This document shows, piece after piece, positions 51,092 to 61,396 of a stretch of DNA of 64,000 nt. How positions within the stretch are numbered: position 1 is the stretch's first letter; each line of letters starts with the position of its first letter. Position numbers and translations under genes: made by a program. The notes below the pieces were generated by a model. The model saw only the letters and a program-made list of their open reading frames with translations, was not told where the DNA came from and made no database searches. The DNA is from an uncultured Bacteroidota bacterium (GTDB lineage Bacteria > Bacteroidota > Bacteroidia > Flavobacteriales > Flavobacteriaceae), in NCBI GenBank assembly GCA_902509675.1, contig CABWYN010000001.1, forward strand, positions 1-64,000, given 5' to 3'.

Positions 51092-52251
51092 GATTTTGTT
51101 TCTTCGTATTTGGCTTCTTCCAACACAATTTTTGAAATTATTTCTTTCATAATTTCTGATGTTCCTGCACCAATTGTTCCAACTCTAGAATCCCTATACA
51201 TTCTAGCCATAGGATATTCTTCGCTGAATCCATTACCTCCAAAAAACTGTAAACATTCGGTTGACACCTTCTCATGCAGTTCTGTAACTAAGAGTTTAGC
51301 CATTGAACAAAGTTTAACATCATATATTTTTTTATTATATAATTCACAGCAATGATATCCAAATACTTTAATTGACTCTATTTCCGAGCAAAGAGTTGCG
51401 ATTTTATGTCTTAACACTTGAAATTTATCGATTGTTTGCCCAAATGATTTTCTTTGTTTCATATATTTAATAGACTCTGAAATAGCAAATTCCATAGCTC
51501 CGATAGAGCTTGGCACGAAAATTAACCTTTCAAGCTGCAGACCATTCATCAAATAATAAAAACCCTTACCCTCTTCACCGATTAGATTTTCCTTAGGAAC
51601 CTTTACGTTATCAAAACTAATTTCAGCAGTATCTGAAGCATGCCAACCCAGTTTGTTTATTTTAGTTCTGTTAATTCCAGCTGAATTCAAGTCAACAACG
51701 ATTAAACTAATTCCCTTTGTCCCAGCATTTGAATCTGTTTTAGCAACGGTAACGACAAAGTCCCCATAAACCCCATTTGTGATAAATGTTTTTGATCCAT
51801 TTAGTAAATAGTAATCTCCTTTGTCTTCTGCTTTTGTTTTAATATTCTTCACATCAGATCCGGTATTTGGTTCTGTTATTCCAATACATCCGATGAGATC
51901 TCCTGAAATAATGCCTGGTAAATACTTTTGTTTTAAAACCTCACTACCATACTTTAATATGTAAGGGGAAGACATGCACTGAACTACTTGCTGTGTAATT
52001 ACAAATCCTCCTGAGTTCATTCTTGACATTTCTTCAAATAGAATTACTTCAAAAAAGAAATCTAAATTAAAACCACCATATTCTTCGGGATAAGTTAATC
52101 CCAGAAATCCCTGATCACCCATTTTTTTCCAAATTTCTCTAGGGATTTTTTGATCAGACTCCCACTTTTCAATATTCCCCTTTACCTCTTTGTTTAGAAA
52201 ATCTCTTAAACTCTCTCTGAACATTTCGTGTTCCTTCGTAAAATAATTCAT
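51088..52251 (-). CDS. Acyl-CoA dehydrogenase
   Basis: [60 protein letters not shown]. Confidence 0.95.
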   Translation of the reverse strand: MNYFTKEHEMFRESLRDFLNKEVKGNIEKWESDQKIPREIWKKMGDQGFLGLTYPEEYGGFNLDFFFEVILFEEMSRMNSGGFVITQQVVQCMSSPYILKYGSEVLKQKYLPGIISGDLIGCIGITEPNTGSDVKNIKTKAEDKGDYYLLNGSKTFITNGVYGDFVVTVAKTDSNAGTKGISLIVVDLNSAGINRTKINKLGWHASDTAEISFDNVKVPKENLIGEEGKGFYYLMNGLQLERLIFVPSSIGAMEFAISESIKYMKQRKSFGQTIDKFQVLRHKIATLCSEIESIKVFGYHCCELYNKKIYDVKLCSMAKLLVTELHEKVSTECLQFFGGNGFSEEYPMARMYRDSRVGTIGAGTSEIMKEIISKIVLEEAKYEETKS

Positions 52252-52320
52252 AACTTATTTTTTCTTTTTACATCCATTCGTGATTAAACAATTTTACCTA
52301 ATTCTTGTTAATTTAATTAT

Positions 52321-53997
52321 TTACTCCCAAATTACATTTTCTTTAGATTGATGCCACTGTTCGTATTTGTCCATGTACATTTTATCAACTGCTCCTCTTT
52401 TTATTTTCATTGTAGGTGTTAATATTCCGTTTTGTGGTGTCCAATCGTCAGAACAAATAACGATTGTTGAAACTCTCTTGTAGTTAAATAATTTAGAGTT
52501 TACCATTTCCATTTTGGTTGACAGGTGTTTTTGTAGTTCACCTTTTGTAATTTTCTTAGCTACATCAGAAATGTTTACTAACATAATAGGTTGAGGAATG
52601 GCAAAACCAACTATACACATTTGATCAAAATATTCAACTTCTCCAAATAACGCTTCAATTTTAGCCGGATCAATAAACTCCCCTTTACTAGTTTTAAATG
52701 TATCTTTAACTCGACCGGTTATGTATAAGTGGCCGTCAGCGTCTAACTTACCTTTATCTCCAGTGTGAAGCCAACCATTTTTAATTGTGTTATCGGTAGT
52801 TTCAGTATCATTATAATAACCCAACATTACATACGGGCCACGCATTAATATTTCCTCAGTTTCTTCGTCGATTTTTACCTCAACTTGTGGCTGAACTTTT
52901 CCTACGGAACCAGGCTTATTAAAATTGGAACCAGGCAATTGAGTTGTAACCGCACAATTTTCTGTCATTCCGTAACCAATAGTAATATTAACTCCTATTT
53001 TTTTAAACCAGTTTCTTTGTGCTACCTGCATGGCTGCTGCTCCAGAAACAACAACTTTAGCATTTCCTAAACCTAATTTTTTCTTTAATATTTTTTTAAT
53101 AAATGATGATAGAATTGGTATTGAAAGCAAAACATCTAATTTTTTTTGAGAAAATTTTGAAAGAATTCCAAGTTGAAATTTTGTGTAGATTCTCGGAACG
53201 CCAAAAAATACTGATGGTTGCACTTCACTTAAGTTTTTAACAAATGTGTCAATTGACTCAGTAAAAGAAATTACCCCACCGTTTTTGAAAGCTGTGAATT
53301 CAATAGCGATTCTTTCAGCAATATGATTCATTGGTAGGTACGAAAAGAAAGTATTATTTCCCTTAAAATCTACACAAAGAGGATTATAATCTTTGGTATA
53401 CATTACATCTGTATTTTGATTTATTTTAAAATCCAAAACAACACCTTTGGGATTTCCGGTAGTTCCAGAAGTAAAAATTATTGTCCATGTGTCATTAAGA
53501 TCAGGATGATAATCTTCTTTTTGTGGGTCATGTTTATCAATGAACTCATTCCACTGAAATCCTTTGTCAATTTTTGAGTTATTTTCATAATGAGGAAATG
53601 CTATAATCGGCATATCATCAGAGATCCCTTTTTTAATTTCTCCCCAATCTTCAACTTTTCCCATAAACAGAGCTTTCACATCACCAAATTCAAGGAGGTT
53701 TTTTATTTCATTAGATTTTAAATTCGGAAAAAAAGGAACGGATACATATCCTGCCATTATGATTGCTAAATCAGCAATAATCCATTCTCTACAATTTTTT
53801 GACATCAAACCTATATGGCTTCCCTTTGGAAGTCCTAAGCTTTTTAATCCCGTTGCTAGTTTTCGAGCCATCAAACCAGTTTCTCCCCAAGTATACTCTT
53901 CCCATTTCTCCCCAAAGGGTTGCCTTAAAAAAGGTTTGTCTTTAAATTTTTCTTCCCAATCGTAAAATTTAAAATGATACTTATTATTAGTTGACAT
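52321..53997 (-). CDS. AMP-binding long-chain acyl-CoA synthetase
   Basis: WTIIFTSGTTGNPKGVVL, YGMTENCAV, WLHTGDKGKLDADGHLYITGRVKDTFKTSKGE. Confidence 0.95.
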   Translation of the reverse strand: MSTNNKYHFKFYDWEEKFKDKPFLRQPFGEKWEEYTWGETGLMARKLATGLKSLGLPKGSHIGLMSKNCREWIIADLAIIMAGYVSVPFFPNLKSNEIKNLLEFGDVKALFMGKVEDWGEIKKGISDDMPIIAFPHYENNSKIDKGFQWNEFIDKHDPQKEDYHPDLNDTWTIIFTSGTTGNPKGVVLDFKINQNTDVMYTKDYNPLCVDFKGNNTFFSYLPMNHIAERIAIEFTAFKNGGVISFTESIDTFVKNLSEVQPSVFFGVPRIYTKFQLGILSKFSQKKLDVLLSIPILSSFIKKILKKKLGLGNAKVVVSGAAAMQVAQRNWFKKIGVNITIGYGMTENCAVTTQLPGSNFNKPGSVGKVQPQVEVKIDEETEEILMRGPYVMLGYYNDTETTDNTIKNGWLHTGDKGKLDADGHLYITGRVKDTFKTSKGEFIDPAKIEALFGEVEYFDQMCIVGFAIPQPIMLVNISDVAKKITKGELQKHLSTKMEMVNSKLFNYKRVSTIVICSDDWTPQNGILTPTMKIKRGAVDKMYMDKYEQWHQSKENVIWE

Positions 53998-54190
53998 GTC
54001 TTTAGTTTGAAAATTGGTTCAAATAACAAATTACAAAATTGTCTTATTTATTATGAATTATTCAATTAATATTTATTAAAAAAATATTTTCATAATTAAA
54101 GGTTTACTTTTTTGAATATTTGATAAAAATCTTATTTACTCTTAAAATTAAAATTGCTAAATTGTTTCTCTAAGATTTTATAACTGTTAA

Positions 54191-55789
54191 ATGAAGGTAG
54201 TGAACTCAAAAATTGATACGTTAAGTTCAAAATATATTGAAAACTATGCTTCTATGAAGAAAATTATTAACGAACTTGAATCTTACTTTGAGGTATCTCG
54301 TCAGGAGGGAAGAAAAGAACAAATAAAAAGAGCCAGAAAGAGGAATAAGTTGCTAGCAAGAGAAAAACTTGATTTACTTCTTGACCCCAATAAACCATAT
54401 ATAGAATTAATGTCATTAGCGGGCTTACAACACGAAGGCGGGTTTGGTGCTGGTGGAACTACAGTAGTTGTACTTGGATACGTGTCCGGTATTCTTTGCT
54501 TAATAAATGCAAATGTTGCGACGAGAAAAGCTGGAGCCATTGATTATGCTACAAGTCTCAAAAATTTAAGACTTTCTCAAATTGCATCAGAAAATAAATT
54601 ATTAACCATAAATTTAGTTGAAAGTGGTGGAGCTAATTTACCTGATCAAGATAGAGTATTTAACAACTATGGAAGGTTTTTTATGGAGATGTCTAAGCGA
54701 TCAAAAGAAGGTATTCCTTCAATCTCTGTTGTTTTTGGAAATGCGACTGCTGGAGGAGCTTATGTCCCTGGAATGTCAGATTATACGGTAATGCAAAAAA
54801 ATAATGCTAAGGTTTTTTTAGCTGGCCCCCCTCTTGTTAAAATGGCAACGAACGAAGATTCAAACGACGAAGAACTAGGAGGTGCACTTATGCATAGTAC
54901 AATTTCGGGTGTGTCTGATTTTTTAGCTGAAAATGAAAAACATGCTATTGAAATCACCAGAGATTTAGTGTCAAAAATTCAAGAGCCTAAACAAAATAAA
55001 TTTGAAAAGAATGCTTTGTCTCCCAAATTCATTGAGGATGAAATATTGGGGATTATTCCTTCAAATCTTAAAAAGCCATTTGATATTCGTGAACTTATAA
55101 TGAGGTTTGTGGATAGTTCAGAATTCACTGAATTTAAAGAGAACTACGGAAAAACAATGTTGTGCTGTTGGTCAAAAATTAACGGATACCCTGTTGGTAT
55201 TATCGCAAATAACGGAGTCATATTTATAGAATCTGCTAAGAAGACTACCCATTTTATTCAACTTGCAAATAAATCACATATTCCATTATTATTTATTCAT
55301 AATACTACAGGTTTTATGGTTGGTAAAAAACATGAACAGAGTGGAATGATTAATAGCGGCTCACAATTAATACATGCTGTCGCTGGAAGTACGGTTCCAC
55401 ATATTAGTTTACAGGTTGGAAATTCTTACGGAGCCGGTAATTACGCTATGTGTGGAAGATCTTTTAACCCTAGATTTCTCTTTTCATATCCAAATGTCAA
55501 ATCAGGAGTTATGGGTGCTGACCAACTCGCGGGTGTAATGGAGATTGTTAAACGTAAATCAGCTGCATCCTTAAACAAAGAAATTGATGAAAAAATCTTG
55601 CTACAAGAGAAAAAAAAGTTAGCTGAACAGGCTGATAAAAAAGCAAGTGTTTGGCATACAACTTCTGAGGTTTGGGATGACGGAGTAATTGATCCTAGAG
55701 ATACAAGAAAGTACTTGTCATTAGCCTTAGCGGCTGTATACAGTTCCGAAATTAAAGGCTCAGACTCTTTTGGTGTATTTAGAATGTAA
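54191..55789 (+). CDS. Acyl-CoA carboxylase beta subunit (methylcrotonoyl-CoA carboxylase-like)
   Basis: ARKRNKLLAREKLDLLLDPNKPYIELM, VESGGANLPDQDRVFNNYGRFF, GNATAGGAYVPGMSDYTVM, NTTGFMVGKKHEQSGMI. Confidence 0.92.
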   Translation: MKVVNSKIDTLSSKYIENYASMKKIINELESYFEVSRQEGRKEQIKRARKRNKLLAREKLDLLLDPNKPYIELMSLAGLQHEGGFGAGGTTVVVLGYVSGILCLINANVATRKAGAIDYATSLKNLRLSQIASENKLLTINLVESGGANLPDQDRVFNNYGRFFMEMSKRSKEGIPSISVVFGNATAGGAYVPGMSDYTVMQKNNAKVFLAGPPLVKMATNEDSNDEELGGALMHSTISGVSDFLAENEKHAIEITRDLVSKIQEPKQNKFEKNALSPKFIEDEILGIIPSNLKKPFDIRELIMRFVDSSEFTEFKENYGKTMLCCWSKINGYPVGIIANNGVIFIESAKKTTHFIQLANKSHIPLLFIHNTTGFMVGKKHEQSGMINSGSQLIHAVAGSTVPHISLQVGNSYGAGNYAMCGRSFNPRFLFSYPNVKSGVMGADQLAGVMEIVKRKSAASLNKEIDEKILLQEKKKLAEQADKKASVWHTTSEVWDDGVIDPRDTRKYLSLALAAVYSSEIKGSDSFGVFRM

Positions 55790-55798
55790 AATATTTTT

Positions 55799-56578
55799 AT
55801 GAGTTATTACTATACAAACAAACAATTATCAGACTTTTGGAAAAATGATTTCCATTTTTTGAAATTGAAAGAACAAAATCAGGTTTTTCACTTAACTCTG
55901 AACAGAGCAAATAAAAAAAATGCTTTACATCCACAAATGCAAAATGAGATTGCATTTTGTTTTGACTACATCTCTCAAAATAACGAAATAAAATTAGTTT
56001 TAATTCAATCAACCGGTGATACATTTTCCGCTGGAGCGGATTTAAAAGCTTTGTCAAATAACATCGAAGCGCATACTTCAACAATTCCTCAACCAAATAA
56101 GAAAATTATATTAGGGAACTTATTTACTAATCTATACAAACCAAAACTTGCGCTGGTTGAGGGTAATGTATATGCGGGAGGTTGCCTAATAGTTGCAGGA
56201 TGCAATTATGTAGTTTCTTTGAGGGATATTACATTTTCTCTTCCTGAAGTTAAAAGAGGGATTTTCCCCTTCCAAGTAATGGAGTCTTTATCAAGTATTA
56301 TTGGACTTAAGAAAACAATTGACTGGTGTCTAAGAGGTTATAAAATTAATGCTGAAACGGCCAAAGAATGGGGTCTTGTAGATGAGGTTTGTGATAAAGA
56401 AAACATTCAAAGTTCCGTTAAAAAATGGATTGATGATTTTTCTGGAAATTCACACAATGCTATTAAATTTGGATTGAAGGCCTATCAGGAACACTTTCAT
56501 AAAAACTCAAACCATGAAAAATTAGAAAAATTATTTAGAGATATGATTGCAAACGATCATCTCTCCAATGAATTTTAA
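55799..56578 (+). CDS. Enoyl-CoA hydratase/isomerase family protein (possibly methylglutaconyl-CoA hydratase)
   Basis: LTLNRANKKNALHPQMQNEI, DTFSAGADLKAL, EGNVYAGGCLIVAGCNYVVS. Confidence 0.9.
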   Translation: MSYYYTNKQLSDFWKNDFHFLKLKEQNQVFHLTLNRANKKNALHPQMQNEIAFCFDYISQNNEIKLVLIQSTGDTFSAGADLKALSNNIEAHTSTIPQPNKKIILGNLFTNLYKPKLALVEGNVYAGGCLIVAGCNYVVSLRDITFSLPEVKRGIFPFQVMESLSSIIGLKKTIDWCLRGYKINAETAKEWGLVDEVCDKENIQSSVKKWIDDFSGNSHNAIKFGLKAYQEHFHKNSNHEKLEKLFRDMIANDHLSNEF

Positions 56579-58045
56579 TTAATTAACTGGATAAAGCATA
56601 GCTGTCATTTCAAAAACATATGGAAGTGTATAATACACAACAAAAGTAATTGTGATGATCGAGATTATATTCATCCAAATTCCCTTTTTAAACATATCTT
56701 CAATTTTCAAAAAACCAGAACTAAAAACTACAGCATTGGGAGGTGTGGATATTGGGAGCATAAATGCGCATGATGCTGCTAGAGTTGCACTTACTAAAAG
56801 AAAATAAGGGTGAATTTCTATAGCCAAAGCAATTGTTACTAAAACAGGAAGTAGCATAGCAGTAGTTGCCATGTTAGAAGTCACTTCGGTTAATAAGTTA
56901 ATGGATGTTACGATAATCAAGATGATTAAAAATAGTGGGATTCCGTCTAAATTTTGAAGAAGGTCAGCAATCCATAAAGCAAGACCACTTTTTCCAAATG
57001 CACTTGCAATTGCCATACCACCACCAAAAAGGATTAAAATACCCCAGGGTAATTTAACCGTGTCGTTCCAAACGAGTAATGTTTTATCAGTTTTATGATT
57101 TCTTGTTGGAATAATAAATAAGATTATTGCAAAGAAAATAGCTATTATGGTATCATCGATTAGAGGAAAAATCTTTTCAATACTTCCTCTCAAAATCCAT
57201 CCTAAAGCTGTGAGTGTAAAAACAATTAAAACCTTTATTTCTTCATTTGAAAATTTTCCAAGTTTTTTTAATTGTCTAATTATTTCATCTCTTCCTGCAG
57301 AGAATTCTTCATTTTTAAAATTAAAAGCAATTTTGGTTAAATAAATCCAACAGATCATCAATAAAAATGACGAGAGTGGAACCCCAAATTTCATCCAGTC
57401 AAACATATTTAATTTAATTCCATAACTTTCTTCAACAACCCCAGCTAAAACCATATTTGGAGGAGTACCAATCAATGTTGCCATACCTCCAATGGATGCA
57501 CTGTAAGCAATCGCAATCATTAACGATTTACCAAAAATTTCATTTTCATTTTCTTTGGTGTTAGGATCGTCTTTTAACTGTGAAATTATCGCTAGTCCAA
57601 CGGGTAAAATCATAATAGAAGTAGCTGTATTAGAAATCCACATAGATAAAAAAGCTGTTGCTAACATGAAACCCAGTATTACTCGGGATTTATTACTACC
57701 AGTCATTCTGATAATATTTAAAGCCAGCCTTTTATGTAAACGCCATTTTTCAATCGCAAGTGCTATCATGAATCCGCCAACAAAAAGAAAAACCAATTTA
57801 TGTCCATATGCAGCTGTAGTTGTGGCTAGATCTAGACCACCAGTAAGTGGAAAAAGAACAATGGGTAGTAAAGCTGTTACTGAAATTGGAACACATTCGG
57901 TAACCCACCAAACTGCCATCCATACTGTAGAGGCTAATATGCACTTAGCTTCAATACTCAGTCCTTCAGCATCAAAAAATAATAATATTAATGAAAAGAA
58001 AAATGGCCCAAGGATTAATCCGATAATATTTTTAGACAACTTCAT
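56579..58045 (-). CDS. DASS/SLC13 family sodium:dicarboxylate symporter
   Basis: WWVTECVPISVTALLPIVLFPLTG, WISNTATSIMILPVGLAI, IGTPPNMVLAG, TEVTSNMATTAMLLPVL, LPISTPPNAVVFSSG. Confidence 0.94.
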   Translation of the reverse strand: MKLSKNIIGLILGPFFFSLILLFFDAEGLSIEAKCILASTVWMAVWWVTECVPISVTALLPIVLFPLTGGLDLATTTAAYGHKLVFLFVGGFMIALAIEKWRLHKRLALNIIRMTGSNKSRVILGFMLATAFLSMWISNTATSIMILPVGLAIISQLKDDPNTKENENEIFGKSLMIAIAYSASIGGMATLIGTPPNMVLAGVVEESYGIKLNMFDWMKFGVPLSSFLLMICWIYLTKIAFNFKNEEFSAGRDEIIRQLKKLGKFSNEEIKVLIVFTLTALGWILRGSIEKIFPLIDDTIIAIFFAIILFIIPTRNHKTDKTLLVWNDTVKLPWGILILFGGGMAIASAFGKSGLALWIADLLQNLDGIPLFLIILIIVTSINLLTEVTSNMATTAMLLPVLVTIALAIEIHPYFLLVSATLAASCAFMLPISTPPNAVVFSSGFLKIEDMFKKGIWMNIISIITITFVVYYTLPYVFEMTAMLYPVN

Positions 58046-58960
58046 TTAATTAAACATTAGGTCGCATGCATTATTGGCATTGGGAGTAAAATTATGCTCC
58101 GCTCCTTGAATAATATGTAAAGACCAGTTAAAGTTATAATTGTTATTTTCAGCAATATTTTGACCACTTTCGAAAAAATTAACTGCTCGTGTAACCCTAT
58201 TTAATCCTTGTGCATCAGCATATTCATTGTGTCTAAGGCCAGCTGAGTTTGGATCATTATCTAATGCTCCAACTTGAATGTATAAATCTTTAGAAAGCAG
58301 ATTATTTAAATTGGTAGCTGATAAAATACTGTTATCATATCCGTAGGGAAAAGGGATTGAAAGATTTGGTACAGTATACCATCCAGCAGCACCTGCAATT
58401 ACCTTATCAAATCTTGCGCTGGGTTTAAAAAGTATAAATCTATGCACAAATTGAGCTCCAGCTGAAAATCCAAATAAATTATATTTTTCACCTGTTAAAG
58501 ACAAAGAATTAACAACAGAATCGAATAAAGGTTCGATAATTGAAAAGCTCCAATCTTCTTCGTTATTTAAAGTTGTGGTGCTTGGATTATCCCCATCGAT
58601 ATAAACATTACCTAAATTATAACCATCACCTAGGGAAAAGTTTTCTGACGAAAATTTAGGTGCTATTAAAATAAAATTATACTCATTAGATTTTGCAATC
58701 ATATTATTTCTGATTCCTTCCGCATCACGACTACCTCCATGCATGACAAATACAACTTTAGATGTTGCGTTATACGACTCGGGTACATGGTAAAACACTT
58801 CAAAATCAATATTGTTTTTTGAATAAATAAACTGGCCAGAACCAATATTAATTTCCGCATGAATTATTAGATCAGGGTTTGGAGAAAAACTAGATCCTGT
58901 AGGACTACATGAAAACACGGAAACTAATAGTAAAAGAATTAATTTTTTTATTTTTTTCAT
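58046..58960 (-). CDS. Alpha/beta hydrolase lipoprotein (PHB depolymerase-like)
   Basis: Lipobox VFSCS, FVMHGGSRDAEGIR, LFGFSAGAQFVHRF, IQGAEHNFTP. Confidence 0.85.
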   Translation of the reverse strand: MKKIKKLILLLLVSVFSCSPTGSSFSPNPDLIIHAEINIGSGQFIYSKNNIDFEVFYHVPESYNATSKVVFVMHGGSRDAEGIRNNMIAKSNEYNFILIAPKFSSENFSLGDGYNLGNVYIDGDNPSTTTLNNEEDWSFSIIEPLFDSVVNSLSLTGEKYNLFGFSAGAQFVHRFILFKPSARFDKVIAGAAGWYTVPNLSIPFPYGYDNSILSATNLNNLLSKDLYIQVGALDNDPNSAGLRHNEYADAQGLNRVTRAVNFFESGQNIAENNNYNFNWSLHIIQGAEHNFTPNANNACDLMFN

Positions 58961-59075
58961 TTTCTATGTAGTCTTTTATTTATTGCATTAAATAAATGAA
59001 ATATAAGTGGATAAAAAAATTACAATTAACTTTTTTTTATTTATGTTAGCATTCATATAACCTAACCTATAGTTC

Positions 59076-60095
59076 ATGAAAATTAGACTACTTTCTTTAT
59101 TGGTATTTTTATTTGTTTTTAATGCCTGTGATACAGACGATATTTTACCTGCTTTAACAATGACAACAAATTCAAATGAGATCAGTGAAAATCAAGAACA
59201 ACTTATAATAACCGCATCGTTAAACTCAGATGTAAATGAAGACATGATTATTCCAATATCATTTACAGGTACGGCAACATTTGGTCAGGATTATGTGACC
59301 ACTGAGTCTTCTATAATCATTTCATCCGGAAATAGTTCGGGTTCAATTTCGATTAGTTCAATGCAAGACAATGATATTGAAGATATAGAAACAATTATAA
59401 TTTCAGTTGAATCTCAGGATCAAGTAATTGTGTTAAGTCCATCGATTACTATTTCCCTTTTAGATGATGATTCGGATTCAGACGGAGATGGAATTAACGA
59501 TAGTGACGATGATTGCCCAAATGAAGCGGGACTTCCCGAATACAATGGATGCTCTCAGCCTTTATTGATCATTAATGAAGTTTTATATGACCCTTCCAAT
59601 TCAGGGTTGAACGGAGATGCTAACGGAGATGGAGTATACGCACAAGATGATGACGAGTTTATAGAGTTTGTAAATCTTGGAGGAACTCTAGATATTTCTG
59701 GATACACGGTTTCAGATGCTGCAGCAATTAGACATACATTTCCGACAGGAACAATAATTTCACCAGGTGGAGTATTGGTTTTATTTGGAGGTGGAAACCC
59801 CACAGGAGCTTTTGGAAACGCTGTTGTACAGCTCGCAAATGGTTTTGAAGAACGTTTAAATATGAATAATGCTGGTGATTTGGTAACATTACAGAATAAT
59901 AACGGTGAAGTTGTTTTGACTTTTGACATTGAGCCTTTTTCTGGAAACCCTAATGAATCTTACAATAGGTATCCAGATCTAAATTTGGAGCCTGATTCAG
60001 AGGGTAATTTATTTTATCAACATGCATCACTTTCGGAATCATCAGGAACTTTATTTTCACCAGGAACAAAGATCGACGGATCAAATTTTAATTAA
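59076..60095 (+). CDS. Lipoprotein with Calx-beta, TSP3-type Ca-binding and lamin-tail (LTD) domains
   Basis: Lipobox FNAC; FTGTATFGQDYVTT Calx-beta; DSDSDGDGINDSDDDCPNEAG TSP3; LLIINEVLYDPSNSG...DEFIEFVNLGGTLDISGYTVSD LTD. Confidence 0.82.
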   Translation: MKIRLLSLLVFLFVFNACDTDDILPALTMTTNSNEISENQEQLIITASLNSDVNEDMIIPISFTGTATFGQDYVTTESSIIISSGNSSGSISISSMQDNDIEDIETIIISVESQDQVIVLSPSITISLLDDDSDSDGDGINDSDDDCPNEAGLPEYNGCSQPLLIINEVLYDPSNSGLNGDANGDGVYAQDDDEFIEFVNLGGTLDISGYTVSDAAAIRHTFPTGTIISPGGVLVLFGGGNPTGAFGNAVVQLANGFEERLNMNNAGDLVTLQNNNGEVVLTFDIEPFSGNPNESYNRYPDLNLEPDSEGNLFYQHASLSESSGTLFSPGTKIDGSNFN

Positions 60096-60097
60096 TT

Positions 60098-61396
60098 ATG
60101 AATAAGAAAATAATATTTTACTTATTTAGTCTTTTTTCGATCATTGGTTTTTCTCAAACAATGGAAATGGAATCATATAATTTTGGGGAAGGACTCAGGT
60201 TTAACGGAGAAGAAGGAAATTCAATCAGACTTACGGGGTATGCCCAGCCGATGGTTGATTTAAAAAACTACACTGGTCTTGAAGAAAACACTTCTTCTGA
60301 AAGATACAGGTTGAGGAGATTAAGACTAAGATTAGACGGAACATCTAGTAATCAAAGATTTGGATACAGATTTCAGGTTGACCTAAGTGGAACCTCTGAA
60401 GTTGGCGATAATACTGGAGATTATTTGTTGGACGCTTACATTTCTTATGCAGTAACAAATAGAATTACTGTATTATTTGGACAAAGAGCCACGTACACCG
60501 ACAACAGAGAATTATTTATGAATTCAAATTCTTTACAGCTAGCAGAAAGAAGTAGACTAACTTCTGCTTTTTCATCAATTAGAGAGTTTGGGTTATTTGT
60601 TACAGGTAGATTTAGAATGAATAATGGCTCATATTTGAGGCCTTACTTTGTTTTGACTAACGGTGATGGTAGAAATGCTTTTGATAAAGATCGTGGCGGT
60701 TTAAAAGTTGGGGGAAGAATTGATTTTCTTCCTTTTGGATTATTTACAAATCTTGGTCAGTTTAGACAAATTGATGTGATGCGAGAGCAAACACCCAAAT
60801 TTGTTATCGGTGCACATTTTAGTCATAATATTGGGATTAGTAGCAGAAGAGGTCGGGGAAGTGGAGACATCATTTATTTAAATGCAAATAATGAAGAGTC
60901 GCTTCCAGATTATGTAAAGTATGGTGTTGACTTTATGTTAAAATATAGAGGTTTTTCGGCTATTGGCGAATACATCAAATCTGAAGCTACTGTACCGGAT
61001 GACATTACTCAAAGAGTAAGAAATGATGGCTCAATTTCTGATAGTTTCATGGTTAATGATTTTCAAGATGTAGACTCTTATGTTCGTGGTAGAATGATGT
61101 TAGGAGAAGCTTACAACATTCAAACAGGATATTTATTTAAATCAGGTTTTTCTATTGATGCTCGTTATACTCACTTAATCGGAGATGAGCATTCCTTTAT
61201 GAACAACGCAACTTTTTACAACAGACCCAACTATTATACATTAGGTGTAGGAAAGTTAATGTCAAGAAATTATGGTTTTAAAATCCAAGCATCAATCACA
61301 TATGTAGACGGGTCGTTGGGTATAAATAATAATTTAAGCGAACCAATTGCTGGAAACGAAATACTGGGTCGAATTATTACAACAATTTCATTTTGA
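60098..61396 (+). CDS. OprO/OprP-like porin
   Basis: Signal peptide; YRLRRLRLRLDGTSSNQRFGYRFQVDLSG, VLFGQRATYTDNRE, NGDGRNAFDKDRGGLKVGGRIDFLPFG. Confidence 0.83.
   Translation: MNKKIIFYLFSLFSIIGFSQTMEMESYNFGEGLRFNGEEGNSIRLTGYAQPMVDLKNYTGLEENTSSERYRLRRLRLRLDGTSSNQRFGYRFQVDLSGTSEVGDNTGDYLLDAYISYAVTNRITVLFGQRATYTDNRELFMNSNSLQLAERSRLTSAFSSIREFGLFVTGRFRMNNGSYLRPYFVLTNGDGRNAFDKDRGGLKVGGRIDFLPFGLFTNLGQFRQIDVMREQTPKFVIGAHFSHNIGISSRRGRGSGDIIYLNANNEESLPDYVKYGVDFMLKYRGFSAIGEYIKSEATVPDDITQRVRNDGSISDSFMVNDFQDVDSYVRGRMMLGEAYNIQTGYLFKSGFSIDARYTHLIGDEHSFMNNATFYNRPNYYTLGVGKLMSRNYGFKIQASITYVDGSLGINNNLSEPIAGNEILGRIITTISF

Noticed and set aside
57555-58049. 164-aa plus-strand ORF opposite the DASS transporter
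   Set aside because: The longest shadow ORF, but it lies fully inside a conserved transporter gene and has no recognisable domain, RBS or promoter.
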